This document shows, one piece after another, positions 33,744 through 42,514 of a DNA stretch of 64,000 nucleotides (positions are counted from its first letter, which is position 1; every line of letters begins with the position of its first letter). Location of the stretch: assembly GCA_036381195.1 (NCBI GenBank), contig DASVDH010000022.1, forward strand, positions 62,001-126,000, read 5' to 3'. Both the position numbers and the translations under genes were made by a program. The notes under the pieces were generated by a model. It ran no database searches. It worked only from the letters and a program-made list of their open reading frames with translations, and was not told the DNA's origin. Origin of the DNA: RSA9 sp036381195 (GTDB lineage: Bacteria; Gemmatimonadota; Gemmatimonadetes; Longimicrobiales; RSA9).

Positions 33744-36158
33744 ATGGAAACGCTCTTCTACGACCTCCGCTACGCGCTCCGCACGCTGCGGGGGCGGCCC
33801 GGCTTCACCGCCATCGCCGTGCTCACGCTCGGGCTCGGGCTCGGCGCGAGCACCGCGATCTTCTCGGCGGTCAACCGCCTGCTGCTCGAACCGCTGCCGT
33901 TCCCGGACGGGGACCGCATCGTGTTCGCGCGCCTGCACGAGCCCGTATCCGGCGCGAGCGCGGACCCACCGCTCGCGCTTGCCCGCGCGTGGCTCGAGGA
34001 GGCGCGCTCGTTCGAGCCGCTCGAGGCGATCGCGACGCGGCGCGGGCTGCTGCACACCGCTGACGGGTCAGACATCGTGTCGCGCAGCGAGACCTCGCCC
34101 GGCTTCTTCGCCTTCCTCGGGATCACGCCCGCGCTCGGACGGATGTTCACGGCCGAAGACGACAGGGTCGCGCTGCTGGGTCACGGGCTCTGGCGGCGCG
34201 AGTTCGGCGGCAGCCGCGACGTGCTCGGCCAGACGATCGAGCTGGACGACGGCGTGCACACGATCATCGGCGTCATGCCGCAACGCCTCGACCTGTACGA
34301 GCCGAGCGACGTGTGGCTGCCGTTGCGGCTGGACGCAGTCAGCGACACGGCGCTGCGCTTCATCGGCCTCGTGGGGCGCCTGCGGCCCGGCATCTCGCCG
34401 GACGCGGCCGCGCGCGAGCTGGAGGCGATCCGCGCGCGCACGGCACTGCCGCCGATGTTCGCGTTCTTCTCGAACTGGACCGCACGCATCGAGCGGCCGC
34501 AAGATGCGGTGGACGACGACGTGCACGCCGCGCTCCTCGTCCTCTTCGCCGCCGTCGGGCTCGTCCTGCTCATCGCGTGCGCGAACGTCGCGCAGCTCCT
34601 GCTCGCGCGCGGGGCCGGCCGCGGCCGCGAGCTGGCGATCCGCGCGGCGCTCGGCGCGGGGCGACGTCGCCTGATCCGCCAGCTCCTCGTTGAGAGCTTG
34701 CTCCTCTCGCTGGCCGCCGGCGCGCTCGGTTTGCTGCTCGCATGGTGGGGCGTGGACGCGCTCGCGCGGCTGGGGCCCGCGACGTTCGCGGACCTCGGCC
34801 GCCTCGGCATCGACGCCCGCGTGCTCGCCTTCGGCCTCGCGCTCTCGACGGCCACCGGCCTCCTGTCCGGCCTCTTCCCCGCCGTCGCCCTGACGGACCT
34901 GCGCCGTGCGGACGCGCTGCGCGCTGCTTCCGCGGCGCACGGCACGGCCGGCTCACCCCGCGCCCGCGGACGCACGGCACTGATCGCCGCGGAGCTCGCG
35001 TTCTCCGTCGTGCTGCTGGTGAGCGCCGGCCTGCTGGTGCGTAGCCTGACCCGCATGCAGCGGGTGGATCCGGGGATCGCCCGGCCCGAGGAGCTGCTCG
35101 TCGTGCGCCCCGCGCTCCCCTTCATGGGGGACCTGCCGGACCCGAGCACGTTCGCGTCGTACATGACGTTCAGCGACGACGTACTCGCGCGCGTGCGCGC
35201 GCTGCCCGAGGTGGCGGGCGCCACGTGGGCGGCGACCGCGCCGCCGACCTACCGCATCCCGGGCGGACGCCTCGAGGTGGATGGTCGCGACGCGGCGGGC
35301 GCGGAGGCGGAGCTGATCACCCTGGAGGAAGTGGGCGAGGGGCATTTCCGCGTGCTCGGCATCCCGCTGCTCGAGGGACGGGGCTTCACGCAGCAGGAGG
35401 AGCGGACGGGCGCACCGGTGCTCGTCGTCGGCGAGCAGCTGGCGCGGCGGCTCGCGCCGGCGGGCAGCGCGCTCGGCCTGCGGCTGCGCTTCGGCGAGGG
35501 GCCGTGGCGGACGGTGGTGGGCGTGGCGCGCCACGTGCCCGCCAGCGCCGCCGTGCCCGACCGCTTCCAGGTCTACCAGCCGCGCGGCGCCGGCCTCTCC
35601 ACCGAGGACGGCTTCTGGACGCCCGGCGTGCTCATCGTGCGCGGGCGCGGCGATGCGGCCGCGCTGGCCCCGCTCGTGCGCAACGCGATCCGCGAGATCG
35701 ATCCCGACGTCGTCGTGCGCGAGGCGCGGACGCTCGACTCGCTGCTCGCGCAGGCGCTCACGCCGGAGCGGTTCAATGCGCGCCTGCTCACGCTCTTCGC
35801 CATTGCCGCGCTGGCGCTCGCGGCCGTCGGCCTGTTCGGCGTTCTCAGCCACACCGTGCAGCAGCGCACGCGCGAGATCGGCGTGCGCATGGCGCTGGGC
35901 GCGCGCGCCGCAGACGTGCGCGCGCTCGTCGTGCGGCAGGGGATGACGCCCGCGCTCATCGGGCTGGGTGTGGGGCTGGTGCTCGCGGCGGGTGCGGTGC
36001 GGCTGCTGCGCGGGTTGCTGTACGGGGTCCAGCCGTGGGACCCGGTCACGTTCGTGGGCGCAGCCGCCGTGCTCACCGCAACCGCGCTCGCGGCCTGCTA
36101 CGCTCCCGCCCGGCACGCGACGCGGGTGGACCCGATGGAGGCGCTGCGAGGGGAGTAG
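33744..36158 (+). CDS. ADOP-type ABC transporter permease
   Basis: 804 residues, intact. Landmarks: DLRYALRTLRGRPGFTAIAV, TLGLGLGASTAIFSAVNRLL, FFAFLGITPALGRMFTAEDD, VLFAAVGLVLLIACANVAQL, GRELAIRAALGAGRRRLIRQ, FRVLGIPLLEGRGFTQQEER and the end YAPARHATRVDPMEALRGE. It is more divergent from the other three (GLGLGAS instead of LALGIGA). The C-terminal block TREIGVRMALGARAADVRAL is the FtsX coupling region. Its partner ATPase is not in the window. Confidence 0.85.
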   Translation: METLFYDLRYALRTLRGRPGFTAIAVLTLGLGLGASTAIFSAVNRLLLEPLPFPDGDRIVFARLHEPVSGASADPPLALARAWLEEARSFEPLEAIATRRGLLHTADGSDIVSRSETSPGFFAFLGITPALGRMFTAEDDRVALLGHGLWRREFGGSRDVLGQTIELDDGVHTIIGVMPQRLDLYEPSDVWLPLRLDAVSDTALRFIGLVGRLRPGISPDAAARELEAIRARTALPPMFAFFSNWTARIERPQDAVDDDVHAALLVLFAAVGLVLLIACANVAQLLLARGAGRGRELAIRAALGAGRRRLIRQLLVESLLLSLAAGALGLLLAWWGVDALARLGPATFADLGRLGIDARVLAFGLALSTATGLLSGLFPAVALTDLRRADALRAASAAHGTAGSPRARGRTALIAAELAFSVVLLVSAGLLVRSLTRMQRVDPGIARPEELLVVRPALPFMGDLPDPSTFASYMTFSDDVLARVRALPEVAGATWAATAPPTYRIPGGRLEVDGRDAAGAEAELITLEEVGEGHFRVLGIPLLEGRGFTQQEERTGAPVLVVGEQLARRLAPAGSALGLRLRFGEGPWRTVVGVARHVPASAAVPDRFQVYQPRGAGLSTEDGFWTPGVLIVRGRGDAAALAPLVRNAIREIDPDVVVREARTLDSLLAQALTPERFNARLLTLFAIAALALAAVGLFGVLSHTVQQRTREIGVRMALGARAADVRALVVRQGMTPALIGLGVGLVLAAGAVRLLRGLLYGVQPWDPVTFVGAAAVLTATALAACYAPARHATRVDPMEALRGE

Positions 36159-36326
36159 GTGCGGTTCGGGGTTGGGCTGACGGCGCGGAGATGGGCCGCG
36201 GGTTCGCCGGGCACCGTCCGGTTGCGACTCGCTCGATGAATCACGAACCTGCGGCCTCACACCGGTTCTTGACTGAGTGGCACGCGCGTGCTACACCGCG
36301 GAAGCGCGCGGCCGTGCACGCCGCCG

Positions 36327-37379
36327 TCACGCCGCGTGCGCATCCATGAGCGCACGCAGGTTCTCGTAGCTCACCCGTGCGGTGCGCATGGGGTCGGCCG
36401 GCACGTCGTGCTCGACGAACCAGTGGCGGATGCCGGCCTCCTCGCCTCGCGCGATGATGCGCGCGAAGTCGATCGTCCCCTTCCCCACGTCCACCATCCC
36501 GCCGTCCTCGCCCATGTCCTTGACGTGCACGAGCGGGAAGCGGCCAGGGTAGCGCGCGAAGTATTCCAGCGGGTCGCGTCCGCCTTTCGTGATCCAGTAG
36601 AGGTCCAGCTCGAGCCGTACCAGCTCCGGGTCCGTCTCCTCGAGCAGCACGTCGTACGGCGTCCGGCCCTCGAGCGGCGCGAACTCGAAGTCGTGGTTGT
36701 GGTAGGCGAAGCCGATGCCCGCCTCGCGCGCCGCAGCGGCCGCCTGGTTGAAGCGCTCCGCGACGCGGCGGTAGCCATCCAGATCGGGGCGCAGCTCCTC
36801 CGGGATCCACGCGACGACGAGCCACTCGTGGCCGATGGCGTGCGCGGCCTCGAGCGTGCGCTCCCAGTCGGCGTCCAGCTCCTCGATCGCCACGTGTGCG
36901 GATGGCGCGCGCAGGCCTGCCGCGTCGAGCGCCGCGCGGACGGCGGCGGGGTCGCGGCCGTGATAGCCCGCGAACTCGACCTCGCGGTAGCCGATGCCGG
37001 CGAGCCGGGCGAGGGTGCCCTCGAAGTCCTGCGGCAGAATGCTGCGCAGCGTGTAGAGCTGGATGCCGAGGTCGGGTCCGGTCGGCGGCTGCGTCCAGTC
37101 GTCCGCGTCGGCGCAGCGCGGCAGCGCACCGAACGCCAGCGCGGCGCCGAGGCGCTGGAGAAATGCCCGGCGAGTGGTCGCGGCCGGCGCATCCCGGAGG
37201 CGCTCGCGGGGCTCCGCCGCGCGCAAGGCCGCGCGCCTCTCGCGTTCCCGGGCGACGCCGCCCCGCCGCGCACTGCGCCTGCGGCTGGCGGCGCGCCGCG
37301 GGCCGGCGGAACGGCGGCGGCGGAGCGTGGGGGCGGCCCCGACGCCGGAGGCCGGGCGTGGCGGTTCCCGTGTCGGCAT
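36327..37379 (-). CDS. Exported sugar phosphate isomerase/epimerase-like protein
   Basis: 350 residues from the ATG at 37379 with GGGAG 6 bases before it. A Tat-like signal TTRRAFLQRLGAALAFGALP begins near residue 68, behind an unusually long Arg-rich n-region, so a shorter start is possible although none has a better ribosome site. The TIM-barrel domain of the AP endonuclease 2 family follows: LGIQLYTLRSILPQDFEGTL, REVEFAGYHGRDPAAVRAAL, FAYHNHDFEFAPLEGRTPYD, ELDLYWITKGGRDPLEYFAR and LVHVKDMGEDGGMVDVGKGT. Metal-binding Glu/His/Asp are in place. It probably processes sugars in the periplasm; relatives are often annotated as xylose isomerase-like. Confidence 0.8.
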   Translation of the reverse strand: MPTREPPRPASGVGAAPTLRRRRSAGPRRAASRRRSARRGGVARERERRAALRAAEPRERLRDAPAATTRRAFLQRLGAALAFGALPRCADADDWTQPPTGPDLGIQLYTLRSILPQDFEGTLARLAGIGYREVEFAGYHGRDPAAVRAALDAAGLRAPSAHVAIEELDADWERTLEAAHAIGHEWLVVAWIPEELRPDLDGYRRVAERFNQAAAAAREAGIGFAYHNHDFEFAPLEGRTPYDVLLEETDPELVRLELDLYWITKGGRDPLEYFARYPGRFPLVHVKDMGEDGGMVDVGKGTIDFARIIARGEEAGIRHWFVEHDVPADPMRTARVSYENLRALMDAHAA

Positions 37380-37550
37380 GCCGTGCTCCCGGCGTTTGCG
37401 GAGAGAGGGCACAAGATGCGTCGCAGGCCCGGGCCGCGCCAGCATGGCCCCGGGGAATCCGGGGGACCTCTCGCGGCCGGGTGGCGCCGTACGGGGGCCG
37501 CTACGGCAAGGCGCCCCGCGCCAGGAAGGCCGCGGGGCCGATCGGTGCCC

Positions 37551-37580
37551 CTTACGCACGCTGGCCCGGGAGATTAGACT
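37551..37580 (+). promoter_or_regulatory. Shared bactofilin promoter element (copy 1)
   Basis: CTTACG, a 17-base spacer and TTAGACT. The same two words with the same spacing occur at 38992-39021 ahead of the second bactofilin gene, while the spacers differ. The match to TTGACA/TATAAT is modest, so a different sigma factor is possible. Confidence 0.5.
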
Positions 37581-37623
37581 GCTGCGATCTGGAAGGACCG
37601 ATTTCAGGAGGGCGAGGGTCGTG

Positions 37624-38109
37624 ATGGCCAAGATACTCGGTGACGTACCGGTGATCCCCGTGTCCCAGGGCGCGGAGGTTTCAGTCGTCGCAAAGGGGCT
37701 CCGCATCCAGGGCGAGTGCGAGGTGCCCGGCCGGCTCGTGGTGGAGGGCCACATCACCGGCGATGTGCGCGCTGCCCACCTCGAGGTGCTGCACGGCGGC
37801 CGCGTGGACGGCAGCGTGACCGGGCCGGATGGCAAGAGCCCGGCCAGCGCCGTCATCATCGCCGGGCACGTGGGCGGCGAGGTCCGCGGCGGCCGCGTCG
37901 AGGTGCACGACAAGGGCGAGGTCATGCGGGGTGTGAAGTCCGCAGACGCCGTGGTCCGCGGCCGTGTGCGCGGCGGCCTCGTCGCGGAGGGGCGCCTCAC
38001 GCTCACCGCCACGGGGGTCGTCGAGGGCGACGTGCGCGCGCGGCGCCTCGTCGTCGAGGAAGGCGGCCAGGTCAACGGCAACATTCGCATGGGCGAAGCC
38101 GCCGGCTGA
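37624..38109 (+). CDS. Bactofilin (polymer-forming cytoskeletal protein), copy 1
   Basis: 161 residues starting MAKILGDVPVIPVSQGAEVS. The beta-helix of DUF583 is clear: a repeated hydrophobic pattern KGLRIQGECEVPGRLVVEGH, ITGDVRAAHLEVLHGGRVDG, VIIAGHVGGEVRGGRVEVHD, ADAVVRGRVRGGLVAEGRLT, GDVRARRLVVEEGGQVNGNI. Short flexible tails flank it, as usual. Bactofilins polymerise into membrane-bound filaments that organise cell-wall synthesis or polar structures. It shares most of its sequence and its upstream signal with the copy at 39063. Confidence 0.87.
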   Translation: MAKILGDVPVIPVSQGAEVSVVAKGLRIQGECEVPGRLVVEGHITGDVRAAHLEVLHGGRVDGSVTGPDGKSPASAVIIAGHVGGEVRGGRVEVHDKGEVMRGVKSADAVVRGRVRGGLVAEGRLTLTATGVVEGDVRARRLVVEEGGQVNGNIRMGEAAG

Positions 38110-38226
38110 TGCCGGCGCCGTTTCGCAGGGCGAGTCGCCCGGTCCGGCCGCCCGTCAGCGGCCTCTCCGCCCGGCCGGGTCGCGCGCGCCCGGGCCCGCA
38201 ACCGTCAGCACCACGAGAGGGCGGCG

Positions 38227-38721
38227 ATGCCCGGGATGCGTGACCGGACGACCCACCGCCCCACGCGCGGCTGGGAGAGCGGCGCGCGGCGGCTGTCGGC
38301 CGGCCGTGCGCCGGCCGGCCGTGCGCCGGCCGGCTTCGAGGTTCGCCCGAGCCCCATCGACCGCCGCGGCCTGTTCGCGACGGTCCGGTTCCCGGCACGA
38401 CGCAAGCTCGGCGAGCTGGCTGGCGAACGCATCAGTCTGCGCGAAGCGCGCCGCAGGGCGCGTGGGCGGCGGCGGATCGCCATCGTCGAGTTCGAGGACG
38501 GCACGGCGCTCGACGGGACCGTCGCCGGCAACGCATTCCGCTACGTGAACCACTCGTGCGAGCCCAACGCGTACATCCGGCGCATCCGGGGCCGCGTCGA
38601 GATCTGGACGCTGCGCCCCATCGAGCCGGGCGAAGAGATCACCTGCGATTACGGCGAGACACAGCACGACGGCACGCTCCCCTGCCGCTGCGGTAGCGAG
38701 CGGTGCCGCGGCTACCTGTGA
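38227..38721 (+). CDS. SET-domain protein (lysine methyltransferase-like)
   Basis: 164 residues. The N-terminal 35 residues are Arg/Ala-rich and include a 15-base tandem repeat. The compact SET domain follows: SPIDRRGLFATVRFPARRKL, the S-adenosylmethionine/substrate motif FRYVNHSCEPNAYIRR (NHSCxPN), GEEITCDYGE, and the post-SET zinc cluster CRCGSERCRGYL. Bacterial SET proteins methylate lysines of host or own proteins and often come from eukaryotes by transfer. It lies between two near-identical bactofilin genes, so a bactofilin could be its substrate (inference). Confidence 0.85.
   Translation: MPGMRDRTTHRPTRGWESGARRLSAGRAPAGRAPAGFEVRPSPIDRRGLFATVRFPARRKLGELAGERISLREARRRARGRRRIAIVEFEDGTALDGTVAGNAFRYVNHSCEPNAYIRRIRGRVEIWTLRPIEPGEEITCDYGETQHDGTLPCRCGSERCRGYL
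38297..38334 (+). repeat. 15-bp tandem repeat, 2.5 copies
   Basis: Two exact copies of CGGCCGGCCGTGCGC (38297-38311 and 38312-38326) and half of a third, inside the SET-domain gene. In frame they encode AGRAP units. Copy number may vary between strains without shifting the frame. Confidence 0.8.
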
Positions 38722-38939
38722 GGCCGCCGGGCACGCACTCGTTCGCGCTGGACGGCGTCATCCGGGGCGTGATCCGGTTCAGCCGCGGGCACGAGGCGGA
38801 AGTCGAGGGTCGGGTGGTTCGGCTCGAGGGCGCCCTGGTCGCGCTGTACCTCGCCGAGCAGCCGAACCCGTTCCGCATCGTGCTCGACGAGCAGCGCTTC
38901 CTGCGGCAGAAGTACCCGATGTGGCCGCGGGAGGCCTGA
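38718..38939 (+). CDS. Small conserved-looking protein coupled to the SET gene
   Basis: 73 residues from the GTG at 38718, whose GTGA overlaps the SET-gene stop; a GTG at 38703 in the same frame is also possible. The sequence is mostly a beta-rich stretch (FALDGVIRGVIRFSRGHEAE, VEGRVVRLEGALVALYLAEQ, NPFRIVLDEQRFLRQKYPMW). I do not recognise a family. The tight overlap points to a function with the SET protein. Confidence 0.55.
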   Translation: MRPPGTHSFALDGVIRGVIRFSRGHEAEVEGRVVRLEGALVALYLAEQPNPFRIVLDEQRFLRQKYPMWPREA

Positions 38940-38991
38940 GGCGCTGGGCAAACGAGTTAAGATGCAGCGCCCGGGGGCGCGCCGCCAGGCC

Positions 38992-39021
38992 CTTACGGGC
39001 GCGGCCCCGGGCGCTTAGACT
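38992..39021 (+). promoter_or_regulatory. Shared bactofilin promoter element (copy 2)
   Basis: CTTACG at 38992-38997, 17 bases, then TTAGACT at 39015-39021, matching copy 1 at 37551-37580 in both words and in spacing. Confidence 0.5.
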
Positions 39022-39062
39022 CTGATACCCAGATCACCGAACCATCAAGATGAGGCGTCGCG

Positions 39063-39554
39063 ATGGCCAAGATCCTGAAAGACACGCCGCAGGCGGGAGC
39101 GCAACCCGCGGCGAGCGCACCCGTGTCCGTGGTCAGTAAGGGCCTGCGGATCCAGGGGCAGTGCGAGGTCCCGGGGCGACTCGTGGTGGAAGGACACATC
39201 ACGGGCGACGTCCGTGCCACCCACATCGAGGTGGTGGCTGACGGCCGCGTGGATGGGAACGTGACCGGGCCGGACGGCCGGGCCCCGGCCGGAACGGTCC
39301 TGGTGGCCGGCCACGTGGGAGGGAAGGTCGCGGCCGAACGCGTCGAGGTGCATGACAGGGGCGAAGTCGGCGGCGGGGTGGTGACGACGGATGCCGTGGT
39401 GCGCGGACGCGTGAGCGGCGGGCTGATGGCCGACGGCCGCCTGACCCTCGCTGCGACGGGGCTCGTCGAGGGCGACGTCCGGGCCCGGCGGCTCGTCGTC
39501 GAGGAAGGCGGCCGGGTGAACGGCAGCATCCGGATGGGCGATCCCGCGGGCTGA
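39063..39554 (+). CDS. Bactofilin, copy 2
   Basis: 163 residues starting MAKILKDTPQAGAQPAASAP. The beta-helix repeats are those of copy 1 (SKGLRIQGQCEVPGRLVVEG, VAGHVGGKVAAERVEVHDRG, TTDAVVRGRVSGGLMADGRL, VRARRLVVEEGGRVNGSIRM). The N-terminus and some surface positions differ. The two copies are presumably an old tandem duplication with the SET-coupled genes trapped between them. Both may enter one filament. Confidence 0.87.
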   Translation: MAKILKDTPQAGAQPAASAPVSVVSKGLRIQGQCEVPGRLVVEGHITGDVRATHIEVVADGRVDGNVTGPDGRAPAGTVLVAGHVGGKVAAERVEVHDRGEVGGGVVTTDAVVRGRVSGGLMADGRLTLAATGLVEGDVRARRLVVEEGGRVNGSIRMGDPAG

Positions 39555-39700
39555 GGCCGTTCACCGGGCCCATCCCGTTTTCACCCTTCTTGCAATGGTG
39601 CTCCCTCCGCTTCGCGTCCGCGCTGGACGCGGGTGGGAGCGTGCTGCCGCGGCGCCGCGGCGCACGCGCCCTGCGAACCGCAACCGGAGGGAAAGCCGCC

Positions 39701-41356
39701 ATGCCCGCACTCCTCGCGGAGCGCGAGCCACGCCGCCGCCGCTGGCTGGCCTGGCTCCGCCGCACGTCCGCGCCCGCCCTGCCCCTGCCCGGCCCCGATT
39801 CCGAGCCCGACGCGCTCGCGGAGGGACTCCGCCAGGTCCGCGCGCCGGCGGATCACTGGTTCGACCAGCAGGTCGCCGAGCTGGAGGCCGCGGCGGTCGA
39901 GCTGGCACACGCCGCCGCGGCGGCGGGGCTGCCGCGGACCGACGTGGCGTACGAGAGCGTGCCGGAGGAGGAGGCGCTGGCGAGGCGTGCGGGCGCCGTT
40001 TTCCGCGGGTGGGTCGAGCGCGTGCGGACGCGCGTCCAGGATGCGATCCAGAACTGTACTCGCCGCGCCGGCGCCCACCTCTCCGCGTACGAGCACGAGC
40101 TGGTCGAGCTCGAGCTTGGGGGAATCCGCATGAAGGCCGCCGCCGCCGCCCTCGAGCGCGCGGAAGCGGAAACGACGGCCGGCTACGCCACGCTCGAGGT
40201 GCGCCGGTACTTCGCGCCGTGGAAATACCGGCTGCTGATCGGGATGCTGGTGCTCGTGGACTGGGTGGCGAACGTGCCGGTCTTTTCGGAGCTGTTGCCG
40301 AAGGATCCGGGCGCGGAGGCGGCGTGGCGGCAGATCGTGGCGGACTCGGAGCAGTACGGCCCCCTGGGCGGGCTGTACCGCGCGGCCGCGCGGGCCGCGC
40401 ACCATCCGGATGCGTCGGTGCTCGCGCTCGGCGTGATCATCTTCCTCGTGTTCCTCGCGCACGTGTTCGGCGAGGCGGTGCGGCGCCGCACATCGCTGGA
40501 TGAAGCGGAGACGCCCTCCGCCGCGACGACGATTCGCGGCCACCGGCGCCAGTTCGGGTTCGCTGCGCTGGCGAGCTCGATCGGCATCGTCGCCGTTCTG
40601 GGCTTCCTGTGGCTGGCGCGCTACCAGCTCGAGCGGTCGACGTCGGAACAGGTGGCGGAAGCGGAGGCGCAGGTCGCGGAGATCCAGGAGCAGCTCGCCG
40701 CCGCGCGCGCGGCGGAGGACCTCATGGCGATCGGCGAAGCCGAGCAGCGCCTGGATGATGCGCAGCACCTCCTCGCGCAGCGCATCGACCGGGCGGACTA
40801 CGCGGACGTGATCGCACGCATGAACTGGCCGATCCTGCTGCTCAACTTCGTGCTCGCCGTGGCCGCCGCGCTGGCTGCGTACCTCGCGACGAGAGACTCG
40901 CTGCACGGCCGGCTGGACAACCCGCGGGCGGCGGAGCTGCGGCGCGAGCTGCGCGCGCTGGGGCGCGACGAGGCGCGGCGCCGCGAGGCGCTCGCGCGGC
41001 TCGACGTCGCCGTCCGGCGCGAATTCGCCGCGGCGAACTACCTGCTCCACTCGCGGCCGCTCCAGGGCTGGGAGGCGATGCTGGACCGGCTGCGGGCCGT
41101 GATCCCGCGCTTTCGCGTCGAGAACGCCCGCGCGCGCGGCATCGACACGGCCAACATCGCCGCGTTCCAGAAGCCCGTTGCATTGGCCGCCGCGCCCGGC
41201 GAGGAAGATGCGATGCTGACCGCGCCGGCGGAGCTGATCCAGCAGCAGGAGCGGCTCGAGGCGCTGCGCGCGCGCGCCGCCATGCTGCTCGGGCTGCGCG
41301 CGGCGGGCGAGCGCCAGGCCGCGGATCCGGACCCGGACCCTGCACGCGCGGCATGA
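39701..41356 (+). CDS. Multi-pass membrane protein with coiled coils, unknown function
   Basis: 551 residues; GGAGG lies 10 bases before the ATG. The first 190 residues are helical and charged. Membrane helices follow at about 196-212 (YRLLIGMLVLVDWVANVPVF), 251-270 (VLALGVIIFLVFLAHVFGEA), 293-312 (FGFAALASSIGIVAVLGFLW) and, after a coiled coil (QVAEAEAQVAEIQEQLAAAR), at 378-400 (WPILLLNFVLAVAAALAAYL). The C-terminal 150 residues are again helical and charged. I do not recognise the family. The VWA-like lipoprotein gene overlaps its stop by ATGA, so the two products likely work together at the inner membrane. Confidence 0.7.
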   Translation: MPALLAEREPRRRRWLAWLRRTSAPALPLPGPDSEPDALAEGLRQVRAPADHWFDQQVAELEAAAVELAHAAAAAGLPRTDVAYESVPEEEALARRAGAVFRGWVERVRTRVQDAIQNCTRRAGAHLSAYEHELVELELGGIRMKAAAAALERAEAETTAGYATLEVRRYFAPWKYRLLIGMLVLVDWVANVPVFSELLPKDPGAEAAWRQIVADSEQYGPLGGLYRAAARAAHHPDASVLALGVIIFLVFLAHVFGEAVRRRTSLDEAETPSAATTIRGHRRQFGFAALASSIGIVAVLGFLWLARYQLERSTSEQVAEAEAQVAEIQEQLAAARAAEDLMAIGEAEQRLDDAQHLLAQRIDRADYADVIARMNWPILLLNFVLAVAAALAAYLATRDSLHGRLDNPRAAELRRELRALGRDEARRREALARLDVAVRREFAAANYLLHSRPLQGWEAMLDRLRAVIPRFRVENARARGIDTANIAAFQKPVALAAAPGEEDAMLTAPAELIQQQERLEALRARAAMLLGLRAAGERQAADPDPDPARAA

Positions 41357-42114
41357 GCCCACGCGTCGCGGCCGCGCTCCTCCCACTCGTCCTCGCGGGC
41401 TGCGACTCCGATCACCCGGGCGCGCGCCCGGCGGCCGCGGCGCCGGGCGCGCCGGGGCGCCAGTACATCGTCGCGCTCGACCTCTCGGGCAGCCAGAGCG
41501 AACGGCGGCGCAGCGAGAGCCGGCGGGCGCTCGAGGGCATCATCGACCGGCTCTCCTACGGCGACCGCATCGTCCTGCTCCAGGTGCACCGCCTGCGCGC
41601 GCAGGAGGAACACGCGCGCCGCTGGTGGGACACCGCGCCGCGCTTGCGCGACGGCGCACGCCCTTCCTCGCTCGACCGGGAGAACCTCGAGGCCGTCAAG
41701 CGTGCGGCGCGTTCCGTCGCACGCACGCTGTTCGCCGCGGACTCGGCCGGCAAGCTCCCCACCACCGACCTGTTCGCCACGCTGCACGTCGCGAGCGAGT
41801 TCCTGCGCGACGCCGGCGGCCGCCGCACCACGATCGTGCTGCTCTCCGACATGATCCAGTCCGCCCACGGCATCGAGATGAGCCGGCCCGACGGCACACC
41901 CCCCGCAGAGTGGATCGCCGCCCAGCGCCAGCGGGGCCTCGTGCCGCGGCTCGACGGCGCGTGCATCATCGTGATCGGCGCGGACGCGACCAGCCCGCAG
42001 GGCGTGCGCGTGCGCGAGTTCTGGACCCGCTACTTCGAGGCCGCCGGCGCACGGCTGCCGCCGGATCATTACCGGCTGATCTGGACCGGCGCGCCGCCCG
42101 ACGGGTGCGATTGA
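41353..42114 (+). CDS. Lipoprotein with a VWA-like (MIDAS) domain
   Basis: 253 residues. Lipobox: LLPLVLAGCDSD. The VWA fold begins YIVALDLSGSQSERRRSESR, with the metal-binding D-x-S-x-S motif; a second conserved element is RTTIVLLSDMIQSAHGIEMS. The C-terminal ACIIVIGADATSPQGVRVRE continues the alpha/beta pattern. VWA lipoproteins bind partners through a Mg-dependent site. The start codon overlaps the stop of the membrane-protein gene. The pair resembles two-gene modules attached to secretion or plasmid functions, but nothing here proves that. Confidence 0.7.
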   Translation: MSPRVAAALLPLVLAGCDSDHPGARPAAAAPGAPGRQYIVALDLSGSQSERRRSESRRALEGIIDRLSYGDRIVLLQVHRLRAQEEHARRWWDTAPRLRDGARPSSLDRENLEAVKRAARSVARTLFAADSAGKLPTTDLFATLHVASEFLRDAGGRRTTIVLLSDMIQSAHGIEMSRPDGTPPAEWIAAQRQRGLVPRLDGACIIVIGADATSPQGVRVREFWTRYFEAAGARLPPDHYRLIWTGAPPDGCD

Positions 42115-42199
42115 GGCGGCCGGCGCACGGCCGCCGCCGTCCGGATCGGCGATCACGCCATCGGCGGCGTGTCCCGGACGGCGCAAGCCGCCCGGCCAG

Positions 42200-42379
42200 T
42201 CACCCGGGTTGCTCCAGGCGCGCGATCAGCTCCTTCAGCAGCGCCTCCCGCTTCTTCAGGTCCTCGCGAAAGTCCATCTGGTCCGTCTGCGAGATCTCCA
42301 TTCGCAGGTCGCCCAGGTAGCTCTCCAGCATCTCGCGCAGCATCTCGGCCTGCTCGCGATCGAGCTCCAGTCTGACCAT
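42200..42379 (-). CDS. Small conserved protein, helical
   Basis: 59 residues from the ATG at 42379, directly behind GGAGGGCGGAG. The sequence (MVRLELDREQAEMLREMLES, YLGDLRMEISQTDQMDFRED, LKKREALLKELIARLEQPG) is two amphipathic helices with a conserved-looking E-I-S-Q-T-D core. Similar 55-65-residue proteins recur in bacterial genomes as conserved hypotheticals. Divergent from the MarR-GNAT gene. No function is known. Confidence 0.7.
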   Translation of the reverse strand: MVRLELDREQAEMLREMLESYLGDLRMEISQTDQMDFREDLKKREALLKELIARLEQPG

Positions 42380-42514
42380 CTCCGCCCTCCGGCGCACGCG
42401 TTTGCGGCCCCCGACCGGCCGCAAGAGCCGCACCCGCGGCCGGTGCGCTCGACGCACGGTGCGGGTCGAGACGGCTGGCCGCCGAGCATCCCCGAGGGAC
42501 CCACCCTGCGATGC

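Noticed and set aside
26845..36158. Repeated DNA across the four ADOP genes as a possible CRISPR or satellite array
   Set aside because: The similarity follows protein-coding homology and codon structure, not short spaced repeats.
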